From the NCBI RefSeq assembly GCF_963676685.1, contig NC_092354.1, positions 27,622,193-27,686,192 on the forward strand: a stretch of 64,000 nt of DNA, in the 5' to 3' direction. Below, piece after piece: positions 42,456 to 53,240 of this stretch (its first letter is position 1; each line of letters starts with the position of its first letter). The DNA is from Mytilus edulis (lineage: Eukaryota; Mollusca; Bivalvia; Mytilida; Mytilidae). Below the pieces are notes generated by a model. It saw nothing but the letters and a program-made list of their open reading frames with translations, was not told where the DNA came from and made no database searches. A program made the translations under genes and the position numbers.

Positions 42456-44010
42456 TGAGTACACTTATTTTCCACAGTTTCCTCCCCTCCGTGGGACTTA
42501 CCGGTATCTAAAGAATCATGAGACTTTGACACGTCAATGTGTAATGCTGATGGGTGTCGATTGCTTTTGCATATGATACATTTTACGGTTTCTGTACAAT
42601 TTTTGCTCAAATGCTTTTTTGGTCCACAACACCGGTAACAAAGTCCATTTTTTTTTAGAAAGTCTTTTCTCTCAGAAATTGGTTTCAAACGGAATCCACG
42701 ACACATGTTTAGGGTATGGCTTGTTCCATGAATTGGACAAAATAATGAATCAACTAGGTGACTCTCCGGATTTTGATGAGATGAAGAGTTAATTTTTGGA
42801 CCATTATGAAGGTCCTCCGATTGCGTTATCCTGGTAGACACATGAACTGGAGAGTCACCAGTTTTACGGGGCCTCTGCTGACTGTTCGGTTCTGCAGAAG
42901 ACTCATATTGAAAACTAGGATCATTCCTAAGTTTTGCCATGTTGGAGATGAAGTTGGAAAAAACACTGAATGGAGGATACATGACATCATTCCTTGTTTT
43001 ATATCTGTTAGCTTCCTGAGTCCATTTTTCTTGTAAGTTATAAGGAAGTTTTAACACAATTTGATTGACTCCTGACGATGAGTTGAAGTGTGAAAATACT
43101 GAATGATAACGTACACTATCCATGATAGAACTTATCTCCTCTACAATATCTGACAGGTCGAATAGTGGTCGGTAGTCCTTAGTTGTTAGTTTAGTAACTG
43201 ATGCAATTTTACGTTTGATGGTATCTTCCACCATTTCTGGTCGACCAAATCGATTCTCAAGTCTTTCCCATATACGATCGCGACATTTCTCTGGATTGTC
43301 AGCATTAGCAGAGCGAATTCTAAGAGCTTGTTTGGACGATGTCGGTCCAAGCCATTTCACTAAGAGGTCCACTCCTCTGCTGCTGTAAGCCTCAACTCAT
43401 GGGCTATGTTTTCGAACATTGATTTCCATGCAATGTACATATCAGGTTGATCGTCATACTTTGTCAGACGTGAAAACACGAGTTCCTTTCTAACCATAAA
43501 TCGTGAAAATTCATCACACATGTTTACTTCTTTTGTAGACGGAAGACAGGTGCTTCTGCATTCAAAGTCTTGTCGTGATTTGTTTCTTGCACAGTGTCGA
43601 TAATTTTACCATAATGCACATTTTGAACATTCTTCTTAGTTAGCTCTGGTCCGGTTTTCATCATTTGACCTGACTTGACAACATTGATAGTTGGAACAGG
43701 TTTGATATCTTGAACAATTTTGTTGACTTTGTTGTTGTTACAATCATCGTGAGTTGCATGCACGTCAGCAACTGTTTGAATAATTGTCACGTCATTGAGT
43801 TTGCTGTCAGTATCGAGTATTTTATCTTTTCCACTTAAACGTTCATAAGAATCTTGAATTACAAATTGTTCAGTTCTATCAAACACAAAATCATCATTGA
43901 CATCAGAATTCTCTGTTGAACTGTCCTCGCCACTACCTTGCAATGCCTCCTGAATAGTTCGAACCTTTGACTCTGCTTCGTCAACCTCATCTATTCGACG
44001 TCGATCGTCT
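42449..44010 (-). pseudogene. BEL/Pao-type LTR retrotransposon, gag remnant
   Basis: Three minus-strand frames form one decayed protein. The N-terminal frame (44010-43524) is acidic. A short piece (about 43520-43380; M-C-D-E-F, W-K-S-M-F) links by frameshifts to the main 307-codon frame (43372-42449). That frame has D-L-L-V-K-W-L-G-P, R-I-R-S-A-N and W-E-R-L, typical of the retroelement gag family Pfam calls DUF1759. Two Cys/His clusters follow (C-Y-R-C-C...H-L-S-K-N-C and C-I-I-C...H). Gag packages element RNA. Protease, reverse transcriptase, integrase and LTRs are not found, so this is a fragment with at least two frameshifts. Confidence 0.8.
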
Positions 44011-44711
44011 TCTCATTGGTTGATCCGATGGGTCCAAAAGCCGACAATCTCGCCAAGAAAAACAGCTATTGTAACTGTTTTCATAATAATCCAGGCACAA
44101 ACATACAATATTTGTATTTCGATAAATAAATTACATCATATTAATAGCCGTTTTTAGTTAACAGGCATGTATGTAATTTGATTTCATACATTTTCATCGA
44201 TAGACGCAGCCTCCGCCATTGATGAATATATGAATAAATAATGAGGTCCTTACGGGGTTATCTGCCCCTGAAAATATCTTATGTAAATCGCCTTAACATC
44301 GCTGCGAAAGAATGCCACCTATATATCATATGATTTACTTACATTTAGGTATACATAATATAGTTGCATTATTTGTGAAAATAAAGAAACTTTCAGCTAC
44401 TTTAATTGACCCTTCAAAATTGAGAAAAACAAATAACCCTTCGAAATTGCAGTAATATGTTACACTTTAAAAGCATCTCACATGCATTATCATCATTTAT
44501 CACTGATAAAGAAAATTTAGACTGTGACCATGAACATGTATATTGTTAGATATACTGTTCCCAGCTGTCACGTTGTATTGGATTTTTAAATTAAAATTTG
44601 TCAAGAAGTAATTTTGAGTTTCTGTATAAAATATTTTTCTGCTTTTTCTTTCTTTTACATATATCTTTTGGTTTACAATTCTAGTGTTTATATTCATTTA
44701 CCATGCATAGA
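44011..44711. other. Spacer, no gene recognised
   Basis: Nothing is identified in this AT-rich stretch. Confidence 0.5.
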
Positions 44712-44850
44712 TCAGTGGCGTAGCTAGGTCATTTTAACGTGTACGCCCGAACCTTGGCGAAGGGTCTGAGGACCCCAAACTGCTCCATGTCAAACAATTT
44801 CGGGTAGTGGATAAGATCTAGGGAGCGAGGCCCCCGGAAGCTAATGAGTT
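44712..44850 (+). repeat. Dispersed repeat beginning CAGTGGCGTAGCTAG
   Basis: CAGTGGCGTAGC is a terminal sequence seen in many animal hAT-type elements, which suggests a left end here. No matching right end or 8-bp duplication was found nearby, so the class remains open. Confidence 0.35.
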
Positions 44851-46500
44851 ATCGAGAATGAATACCATTCCTGTTATTAAAAACTCATCAGTAGCAACAT
44901 ACTTTACAATCTAAATGGTTTATTTGTTATGTTAAATTATTCATTTTGTTAATTTGAAATATAATAGTCATAGGATTCAGACATAATTTCAAAACCAGTA
45001 GCTTTTAAATATGTTATAAAAGAGCTGTGAGGGTAAATCAATTAACCAACAAAATCACCTTTCTATTTCCAAATTTCGTAAATGAACATTAATCTTCAGA
45101 GATGTTCAGGTCCAATATTAGATATCTTAAAGGGTTCTGTGGAATCCTGTTTTTTTTTTGTCAAGGATTCCTCCTACAAAAAGTGAATCCATTTATCAGT
45201 CCATTACAGGATTTTTAAAAAATCCAACATTTTCTTTAGATATTTTTTCTTGATCTGGAGTACTACTAGTTTTGGCCCAAGTTTCATGACAAATTATGAA
45301 GATTGATAATTTATAAAAAGCCATATAGGATCGCTATGTCGCGCTTTGGCGTCAGAAATACAAATGTATGTCACAGGCTCAACAAAACTGTAAACCACAA
45401 AACGATTTTAAGGAGATAAAGGATTGCTTAAAACAAAAGGGAAGGGAGTATAAAACTCAAAGTAGCTTCAGGCAGGCAATTCTTGTTGATTGGTACATGT
45501 ACTTTTTAAAATTGACAAGTTGAAACATTTCAGATTTATAATAATTTACAGAATCAAAGAATGACTGTAACCATTACCCTAAAAATTGGCTTAAAACAAA
45601 GACTAGCTGAGTGCTTACACTTTGCACTTTTGCATGCTTATTCAGACAACAACTTTTGACTAACTGAATTTTTTTTGTTGAAAAAAGGGGGGTAGGTCTA
45701 CTTCCAGACAATGGAAGTTATTTATATGGACAAATTCGTTCATATATTAAATCAGTTTCAATGTAATACATAAATCTCGCCCATAAATATGTTATACATC
45801 AGCAGCATAATTAAATAACTACAGAAAATGTGATACGAGGAGTTTGAGCAAATCGTAAACATCAACAAATGACGTTGTAAAGCCTTCAACCACTCAACGT
45901 TTTAAGAAAAATATATTTAAAATCCTGAAGACATCATCACCCTTCGTTGTCTCAATCAATTTTATGCTTAAAATCTGTAAAATATGACATAATTTGCTTG
46001 ATTTTGCACCGAAATAACTCCCAAAACGTCTGAAAAATGTTGAATTTTGACCTCCGGTTGAAGTATTTATTATGTAAACAAGACTCAGAGTGACGGGGAA
46101 TCCTGTACATAGTCATGTGCCCATATGTTTCTAGGTCACATTTATTTATATCTCGACCAATGAAAAGCTTTAGGATGCATTTGTGTCAGTTGTTTGTAGT
46201 CGTGGGGATTACCCGCGGTTTTTTGGAAATCAACGGAGGTAGTCTTTTGGATTATCATATTTCAATAACGGAGCACTTATTTGAATACCGAATTTGGCAG
46301 TCGTGTGACAAAATCTATTCTAATGAAAAATTAAACCCAAATACTGATGGATGATAAGTTGTTTTAATAGATTTATTGTCTGAAGCACAGGCTACGTTTT
46401 TGTTTACACGCTGGTTACAGCGCCACCTCAAAATTTTTAGATTATGTCCCCTTTCCCGCGGGACTACCGGAAGTAGCTCTTCAATGTCACTGGCTTTCCC
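44851..46500. other. Spacer, no gene recognised
   Basis: A motif at 45326-45410 (ATCGCTATGTCGCGC...CACAGGCTCAAC) resembles the 3' end of a Helentron-like family. The 79-codon ORF at 46115 has no support. Confidence 0.45.
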
Positions 46501-46502
46501 AC

Positions 46503-47441
46503 TGTAATAAATTTGGATTTATCTGAAGAAGCAATAAATTTCAAAGCCAAAATTATTGCTTCTGCTTCAGCAGTAAAGATGGATGCATCAGATGGCAAAC
46601 GGAGGGTTGCAGCTCTGTCCCTGAAGACAGCAGCAGATGCAACTCTATCACCATCTTTTGATCCATCAGTATAGACAGTTGAAAAATCTAGATAATCGGC
46701 TTTAATTTTAGCATAGTGTTGCTGAATTAAAAGAGGATTTGTTTTATTTTTATTGTGTTCACGGAGATCAAATATCATTTTTGGTTTGGGAAGTTCCCAT
46801 GGAGGACATTTGCAAGTTTGAACTTGAGCAACAGATTTTAAATCAAAAGAAGCTAAATGTGGTTTTAAACGTAAACCTAACGGAGGAATTTTATTTTCAT
46901 GTTTTGCAAAAATATCTTCATAAATCGGATTAAAAACACAGCTGTAGGCAGGATTATCTGAATGGGCTTTTAGTTTGACAGCATATTGAAGTCCAAGCTT
47001 CAAACGTCTGTCAGTGAGTGAGTGCTCATCAGCCTCTACATACAGACTCTCAACTGGTGAGGTTTTAAATGCGCCAAGACAGAGACGCAAACCTTGGTGA
47101 TGCACAGCATCGAGAATCTGTATGTAGGACTTCCTTGCAGAGCCATACACTATAGAGCCATAATCTAGTTTAGATCTAACAAGAGATCTATATAAATTGA
47201 GTAAAATGTTGCGATCAGCACCCCAGTCAGTGCTGCCGACAACTTTTAAAATATCTAAAGCTTTTAAACATCTCGCTTTTAACATTTTGATATGGGGTAG
47301 AAAGGTTAACTTTTTATCGAAAATTAACCCAAGAAATTTGGTTTCATCTACCATTTTAATTGGGTTGCCGTACAAAGTTAGTTCTGGATCAAGATGCAAT
47401 TTTCTTTTGTTACAAAAATGCATCCCGACCGTTTTTGAAGT
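46503..47441 (-). pseudogene. Internal fragment of LINE ORF2, about 99.5% identical to the full-length copy
   Basis: Minus-strand codons from T-S-K-T-V-G-M-H-F-C to S-D-K-S-K-F-I match 22420-23359 of the LINE with only about five single-base differences. They cover the end of the reverse transcriptase palm, the thumb/connection and the start of RNase H. Catalytic Y-V-D-D lies outside. The frame is open and continues at both edges into unrelated sequence. Neither LINE end is present, so this is not an ordinary 5'-truncated insertion. Confidence 0.9.
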
Positions 47442-47504
47442 TCGTCTCCTTCGCCCGAATTCGTGGTCGGCCATGATACTTGGACTTACGGATAAAACTT
47501 TATT
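47442..47504 (-). other. 63-bp joining segment with an in-frame ATG
   Basis: Between the LINE fragment and the SINE tail lies a non-LINE segment. On the minus strand it has ATC-ATGG (a fair Kozak context) opening M-A-D-H-E-F-G-R-R-R-R, which reads directly into the LINE frame. It could be a small host exon joined to the LINE fragment, or a chance open frame. Confidence 0.4.
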
Positions 47505-47930
47505 GATTGATTGATTAGTGGTTGCATTACGTCCAGTGGCAAACATGTCATATGCATGACAAGAACGTTCAACAAGTTCAGTATAATGCGATAGGTAGGT
47601 CTTGTCACAAGAAAGGCCATCTAGGATGATGGTCGGGAAAATTTAGAATGCCACTTGAAAATGTGGGTAAAAAGGATATGGACAGAAATTTTGCCTTGCA
47701 GCCGACCACCTTCGGACCCCTCAACGAGTTGATGCAAGGGTTCTTCACGTGCAAAGAGCGTGGCACTCTCTTGAAACGAGGCATCGAATGTAACGTCCCC
47801 CTTCTGACCGGACGTGACTGAGAACTTGATACATCCCGCACATCCAAACGGACGCCCCAATTCTGAAAGCGTTTTATCGCCGGTCGGGAGAAGACCGAAG
47901 GATGTCCAGTAACTGAAGACTCATATGATG
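47505..47930 (-). mobile_element. SINE-like copy, nearly full length
   Basis: On the minus strand it matches the SINE at 7687-8114 from the region CTTCTCCCGACCGG to the AATC tail, with moderate divergence. Its tail abuts the 63-bp joining segment beside the LINE fragment. The minus-strand ORFs of 116 and 79 codons over it are spurious. Confidence 0.8.
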
Positions 47931-48563
47931 AGCTCGTGTTATAATTTAAAATCACATGCTATTTGTATGATCATTTTTGTTGCTACATTAATAAACTGAG
48001 GATGTTATGTTAATTTTTACTATGACAACAGACGAACAGTTTTCCAAAAGAAAATATTAGGGTTTGTAGGTAAAAGAACAAGGTAAAGTAACAATTTCTT
48101 ATAATTGCATGCTTTTTCATTCACACATAACATTTTAAATATCACCACGACCACACAAAACACTATTAACCAATGAATTACCATTGATCTCCAAGTGGAG
48201 AGAAATTATAATTCAACTGATAGTTCAATGGCACATACATGTAATGAGTGCAACGGTTTTATTTTTAATCATTCTCAAACATATGTTTAGGACCTAATCA
48301 AAAATTTTACTAGTTGAGAAACATACATGTAACAATGACTTTTCAGTAGGTTTTAACATAAAATGTAACTTTCTAGATCCATATAAAAGTCTGTTTATTA
48401 AGTATGGTAGCAGTGAAATCTATTCTTGGACTATGTTGATGGCAAATTATTATAGTCTCAGTTAAATTGTCACAACTCCTTTAATAGTAATAATACACTA
48501 TTGCATATATATATTTTAAACAAATAAAATGCATAAATGTAAAACCTCGTTAGGGGTCAACAA
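47931..48563. other. Spacer, no gene recognised
   Basis: AT-rich DNA with no recognisable gene or repeat boundary. Confidence 0.5.
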
Positions 48564-49165
48564 TTTCAAACCGATTATTTCCGAATTGGAGAATATAGAA
48601 GTGTGGTGCCAAACGTAGTTGTATTGGAATTTACTGCAACATCAACTGAAACATCAAGAAAGAAGATTCCTGCAATTCTAGAAATGTCTGATTGTAAACT
48701 AGTGATTGGATGCTGTGGCCGAAGCAAGATTTCATATTTTGCCCAAAAGGTTTCATTTTCTTTTCATGAAAATTTTCATTGGATGGTATCCAGTCTTCGT
48801 GACAATTGTGAGCAGACACCAAAATCCATCATATATTGCAAAAATATAAAATCCTGATATATTTTTATATTTTTTATCCCAACTTGGAAATGAAGCAGTA
48901 AACATAGGTACATCATGTTGAAAAAAATGTCTCATTGCAATGTTTCATCATTCAACACCAGAAAAAAAATATGAAATAGTCATCGAAAATATGAGAAAGG
49001 TAAACAGTTTGACACGTGTAATTATTGCCACAACAGATTTTAGGATAGTAGATATTCCAGATGTGAGGTTTATAGTTCATCGGGTGCCTCGCGTAGCCTA
49101 TAATGTTTTATGCAAGAGAGTGCGAACATGTAGGGATGAAATAGCACTCATCCATATGTTATTTT
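48564..49165 (+). pseudogene. RecQ-like helicase remnant
   Basis: From about 48566 the frame reads F-R-I-G-E-Y-R-S and then V-V-V-L-E-F-T-A-T-S-T, matching helicase motif III of RecQ proteins (T-A-T-A-T). It continues to K-S-I-I-Y-C-K-N-I and stops at 48855. After a frameshift it continues at 48940 with M-F-H-H-S-T-P-E-K, T-R-V-I-I-A-T-T and V-D-I-P-D-V-R-F-I-V-H, which correspond to motifs IV-V. Motif VI (Q-E-x-G-R-A-G-R-D) is degraded to C-K-R-V-R-T-C-R-D-E. The Walker A and DEAH half is absent. RecQ-like genes are multiplied in molluscs and may travel with transposons. This copy is inactive. Confidence 0.75.
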
Positions 49166-50110
49166 CATCCTATTGTAAAATAATAATGACGGACAGTTCC
49201 ATCAATATATTCATAGCGACCCATTGTCACATTATAGCCATATAACTTATAACTTCTTTTTTCAAATAGTTTGAATAAGGCTGTTTATCGTCAGTTTCCT
49301 CATCAAGAACAATAATGTGTGCTTCTGTTGCTTAAGGTGGGGTTGGCGGTAACTTTCGGCTTCTTGTATCTGAAGTGAATCCACCTGTTCTTCGTCTTCA
49401 ATATCACTCCCTTGGATGATGGTAATGTTGTGTTCTTTCTCATCGTCTTTGGTGGAAGGGGTCCAGGTTTGAAAGAGTAGTCTTGAGTACGTAAACTGGG
49501 GTGGACCTTGAAGATGGTAAATACTCTGTAACAGGTTAGCTACGATTACTAAATGTCTTCACACTGAAATATAGTACCCTATAGTTCTCATGTATGTGCA
49601 CATAATACACATATAAACTGAAAAAATGGGTATATTTTTTTAGCAGTTCATTTAAGAATGTATGTCATTAACTTAAGTGTGTTGATGTGCAGGCTTTTAA
49701 AAAATAAACCATCTTGATTAGGTAATTGAGTATTGATACAATACTAGTATGATTGACAACTGTCATTATCAACAAACAATCAGAGACACGGTAGACCTTT
49801 AATTACAATGCGTTTCTCAGTGTAATGTTACATATAAACGGCGCGTTATACATGTATGTAATCTACAGCTGAACAGTTACGTTTTAAATGGGCAAGAATT
49901 TACACAAAACAAAATAGTTTTATTTTATAGTTAACATTACTTTAACTATGCACACGTGTTTAAACAAATTAACTGAATCCTTCAAATATAATATTAATAA
50001 TTTTAATTGTCGATGTTCATTTATTGGATATGCCATTGTAATTTTCAATGTTAATTTAAATATAGGATGCCATTGTAATTGTCAATTTTCATTTAAATAA
50101 AGGATGCTAA
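49166..50110. other. Spacer, no gene recognised
   Basis: The block around GGATGCCATTGTAATT is repeated imperfectly at about 50025-50110. Nothing else is identified. Confidence 0.5.
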
Positions 50111-50111
50111 G

Positions 50112-50455
50112 ACGCGCCAGCGCGCAATTTAAGAAGGAGAGGGCCTCAATTGAATGACAATGAACAACCTCCACAGAGATGTCGACGCAATGACCAACAT
50201 GTTGAAGTTGTACAAGATTTGAACATGCCTAATCCTGTTCAGCCTAACCTTGACAATGACATTCAAGTTGCAGCACCTGTACCCCAGCCAATAGGTGAGG
50301 TTGATGATACTATAGTATTTGATGAACCTTATATGTTGCCAAATATAAATGAAACTGACATTTTCATTAGCCAAACTATGACTTGTTCAGGACTAAAACA
50401 AGTTAACAATAATTACATTAGTATCATTCACAAGCAGTCTCTGTCAACTAACTAA
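50112..50455 (+). CDS. Unrecognised acidic/proline-rich ORF
   Basis: An open frame without an early ATG runs from 50112 to the stop at 50453-50455, about 113 codons. It starts Arg-rich (R-R-R-G-P-Q-L-N-D-N-E-Q-P-P). A proline/asparagine-rich acidic stretch follows (L-N-M-P-N-P-V-Q-P-N-L-D-N-D and F-D-E-P-Y-M-L-P). The N-terminal codons are GC-rich for this window. It could be an exon of a host or transposon gene; no domain or family is recognised. Confidence 0.3.
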
Positions 50456-51135
50456 CTAAAGACAGAAACCTTAACGAATGATGACGCCTCAACCATCTAT
50501 GTCTCGCTTTCCGCAATGTTTGTCTTAAAGGCGAGACACAAATCAATTATTTGCTATTTTACCGAGTTCCACAGAGTACATGTTATTTTCCCGGTCTCAT
50601 TTCATGTTTTCGCGGCAGACTATGTTTATTGAATTATAAGTCAGCCGATTATGACACGGTCCTGTAATGAAGGGGAACACATGACCACGTAGAACCCATG
50701 GCAGTCCTTAAATGGTTTGAATTTCATGTATGTCTAGACAAACTGGTGACTATGAAATTAATGAAGAAATATCGATGTTGTAAAGACGATGCATGTAAAT
50801 CTTTTGACCGTATTTATTCTCTGATAGTTGTAGTCCTGAAGACGAAAAAAACAAATCTAAGCTCACTTCTTTTTCTTTATATACATGTAATACGCAGTTG
50901 ATTTCTGCACTGTCTATATCTTTTGTGTGCAAGACTTAAAAGTGCAAGAAACAAAATGCACATTTCTTAATAACGACATCTGCATTATCGCCAATTAACA
51001 TTTCATATTTGCGGGGAAACAAATATCTATTTTTAAACAACAAAATTAGTTATCTGCTTTAATTTGTCTCATATAACAGTTAACAACCTTTTGAAAAGGA
51101 CCAAAACAGGTTAACATAAAAAAAAGTATTACAAC

Positions 51136-51166
<31 letters not shown>

Positions 51167-51646
51167 ACAACTGTAGGTCATTGTACTACTAAAACCATGG
51201 GAAAAGCATATACCGCATATTCTACTAAAAAGGCCCAAAATTGCAATTAAACGACAAAACTAACTAATTATTGTAAAACCACGGAAATACAGTCATAAAT
51301 ATACATAGTGTGTGTGGGTGGGTAGGTAAAAAGGAGGGGTAACAAGTTGGCGAGATCCCAACCTCCCCCTAAATGATTATGCTTGTATAAGGCCCTTAAC
51401 ATGTACCGAAAGACAATTTTGAAAATAGCTTTTTAAAAACGTTAAAGGGTTATAACTTCGTAAGAGTGTCATGGAAAATGATCCGAATGTTTTGAGGGCT
51501 GAGTTGTCAGATCAACTCTAATGTGTTTAGCATGAAAACATATTGAACATGTACTCTATCGTTTAACATGTTTACATGCAATGTGTTTAAAAAAGAAAGA
51601 CGAAAGATACCAAAGGGATAGTTTAACTCATATGACCTAATTTAAA
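50456..51646. other. Spacer with a C22-A11 homopolymer
   Basis: A run of 22 C followed by 11 A lies at 51135-51167. A short inverted piece of the GAGCACCTGAGATC repeat end (GACGAAAGATACCAAAGGGA) is at about 51599. No gene is seen. Confidence 0.55.
51135..51167. repeat. Homopolymer tract C22-A11
   Basis: It is directly visible. Long C tracts are unusual in this AT-rich sequence and prone to length error in sequencing. Confidence 0.95.
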
Positions 51647-52212
51647 CAAGAGTGCACACGCTGAAATGTCTCGCCTTCTTTAATTATTCTTAATATTATG
51701 TGGTTAGTCCTAAACATGAAGGTATATTACAACTGCCAAATAAACTTAACAGTAACCAAGAAAACTAAACATAGACTAATGAACGATGAAAATAAGGTAA
51801 AGGTCAGATGAACCATGCCAGGAAGATATGTACAGCTAACAATTCTTCGAATTTCATACAACATATAAAGTTGACCTAATGCGTATAGTTTAAGAAAAAG
51901 AGACCAAAACACAAAAACTAAACGCTGAGCATTGAACCGTGAAAATGAGGTCAAGGTCAAATAAAAACAGTGCAACTGACATATTAATCATAAAATATTT
52001 CAATGTAACAAGTATATATGATATCACACCAAAAAAAAAAGACTCAAAAGACTTAACTTTGACCACTGAACCTTAAAAATGAGGTCAAGGTCAGATGACA
52101 CCTGCCAGCTAGACATGCACACCTTACAATCAACCCATACACCAAATAAAATAGACCTATTGCATACAGACAGAAATAATCACCGACAAATGTAATGACT
52201 AAAATCGAAAAC
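51647..52212 (-). mobile_element. Helentron-like element (H6), 3' part
   Basis: On the minus strand the element ends GGCGAGACATTTCAGCGTGT, then GCACTCTTG, followed by TTT, with a small GTGTGCAC palindrome near the terminus. The body has about three core repeats containing TGACCTTGACCTCATTTT, the same core family as H5 (19053-20075). The 5' end is missing because a LINE 5' fragment begins at 52221. Confidence 0.65.
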
Positions 52213-52220
52213 ACAATCAA

Positions 52221-52931
52221 CACCTCGGAGTGCCTACAAGGGCGATGCTGTGTATCCGTGGCGAACCGGGATCAAGTGCTAATGCTGAAAACGAGCTCCA
52301 AATATAATGTAGCTGGTCCTCAAAATCAGCACCTAAGATCCACTGCGGAAAGCACCAGATGTTCCAAGAATAGTATACTCAAGCAGAGCGTATCTATCAA
52401 GCGAAAAAGAAAGCGTACCACTTGATTGACCCATGAGCCATCGCCTTCTTCAGTTATCCGAAATATAAATAGCTTAATTTAAAATACATGTGTATATTAT
52501 GAAAATTGTTACAAGAAAGCTTATTGTTGAGGATTAACTGAAGGGCTCGACATGACCAGCCGATTGATCGAACCGGGTCCATCCGACCTCCCGTTTAGAT
52601 GATATCGAAGCCAAAGCAGCTTATTGAACTATAGTCTCGTCCGTCCGGGTATTTTCTGACCGTAAGGAGTCTGGCTATAGCCCTCATCCACAAGGATCTC
52701 GTCAACCACCGACACGGGTAGCAACCCACGGCAAACGGGTTGGAGAGCCTATTTTATTTAAAACATCGGGCATCTCACGATGTTCGGATCACTTTAGTCT
52801 GGTCTCTACCCTTCGACCTGTCCAGCATGGGTAACCCTACCAGGAGACGAAGCTCCAGCTGGCATAGCTCTTGGGGTCACTGAGACACGCAAGCCCCCCG
52901 ACCACGGCAAGGATAGCGATCCACCGGAGGG
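52221..52931 (-). mobile_element. Solo LINE 5' leader, about 99% identical to the full-length copy
   Basis: It matches 27029-27738 with about eight single-base differences. It starts at exactly the same 5' terminus (CCTCCGGTGG on the minus strand) and stops 38 bp before the preferred ORF1 start. The flank at the 5' terminus (CAATAAAAC) resembles the target of the full-length copy (TTATAAAAC). ORF1, ORF2 and the 3' tail are missing. Loss of the 3' rather than the 5' part is opposite to normal LINE truncation. Confidence 0.9.
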
Positions 52932-53240
52932 CAATAAAACAGTAAATCAGACGAAACTGGACAGATGCATATAAAATGCAGCAGGTTTATATTAGTATGG
53001 ATAATGCTCATTGTATAATGCTCATTGTTGAAGGACATATAAAGCTCCTGCTTAGGACAGGTGCATATGAAAGACAAATATTGCTCATTGTTGAAGGGCA
53101 TATGAGTTGGTCTTTTAAACAATTGCTTAAATTTACTTAATTTGGTTTTAGCTTGTACAAAGATGGCTAACTAGAGATAGAAGATGATTTTATGTTCAAT
53201 ATGTTTATACATGTATATGGACATGTGTAATGATAAATTA
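52932..53240. repeat. Short imperfect local repeats
   Basis: The motif TGCTCATTGTTGAAGG and relatives occur three times between 52995 and 53105. No coding signal is credible; the 81-codon minus ORF across it is a repeat by-product. Confidence 0.5.

Noticed and set aside
44712-44850. Definite hAT transposon
   Set aside because: Only one possible terminal motif is present; no right end or 8-bp duplication was found, so it is listed only as a dispersed repeat.
47605-47955. Minus-strand ORFs of 116 and 79 codons
   Set aside because: They lie in a SINE copy and correspond to no conserved protein.
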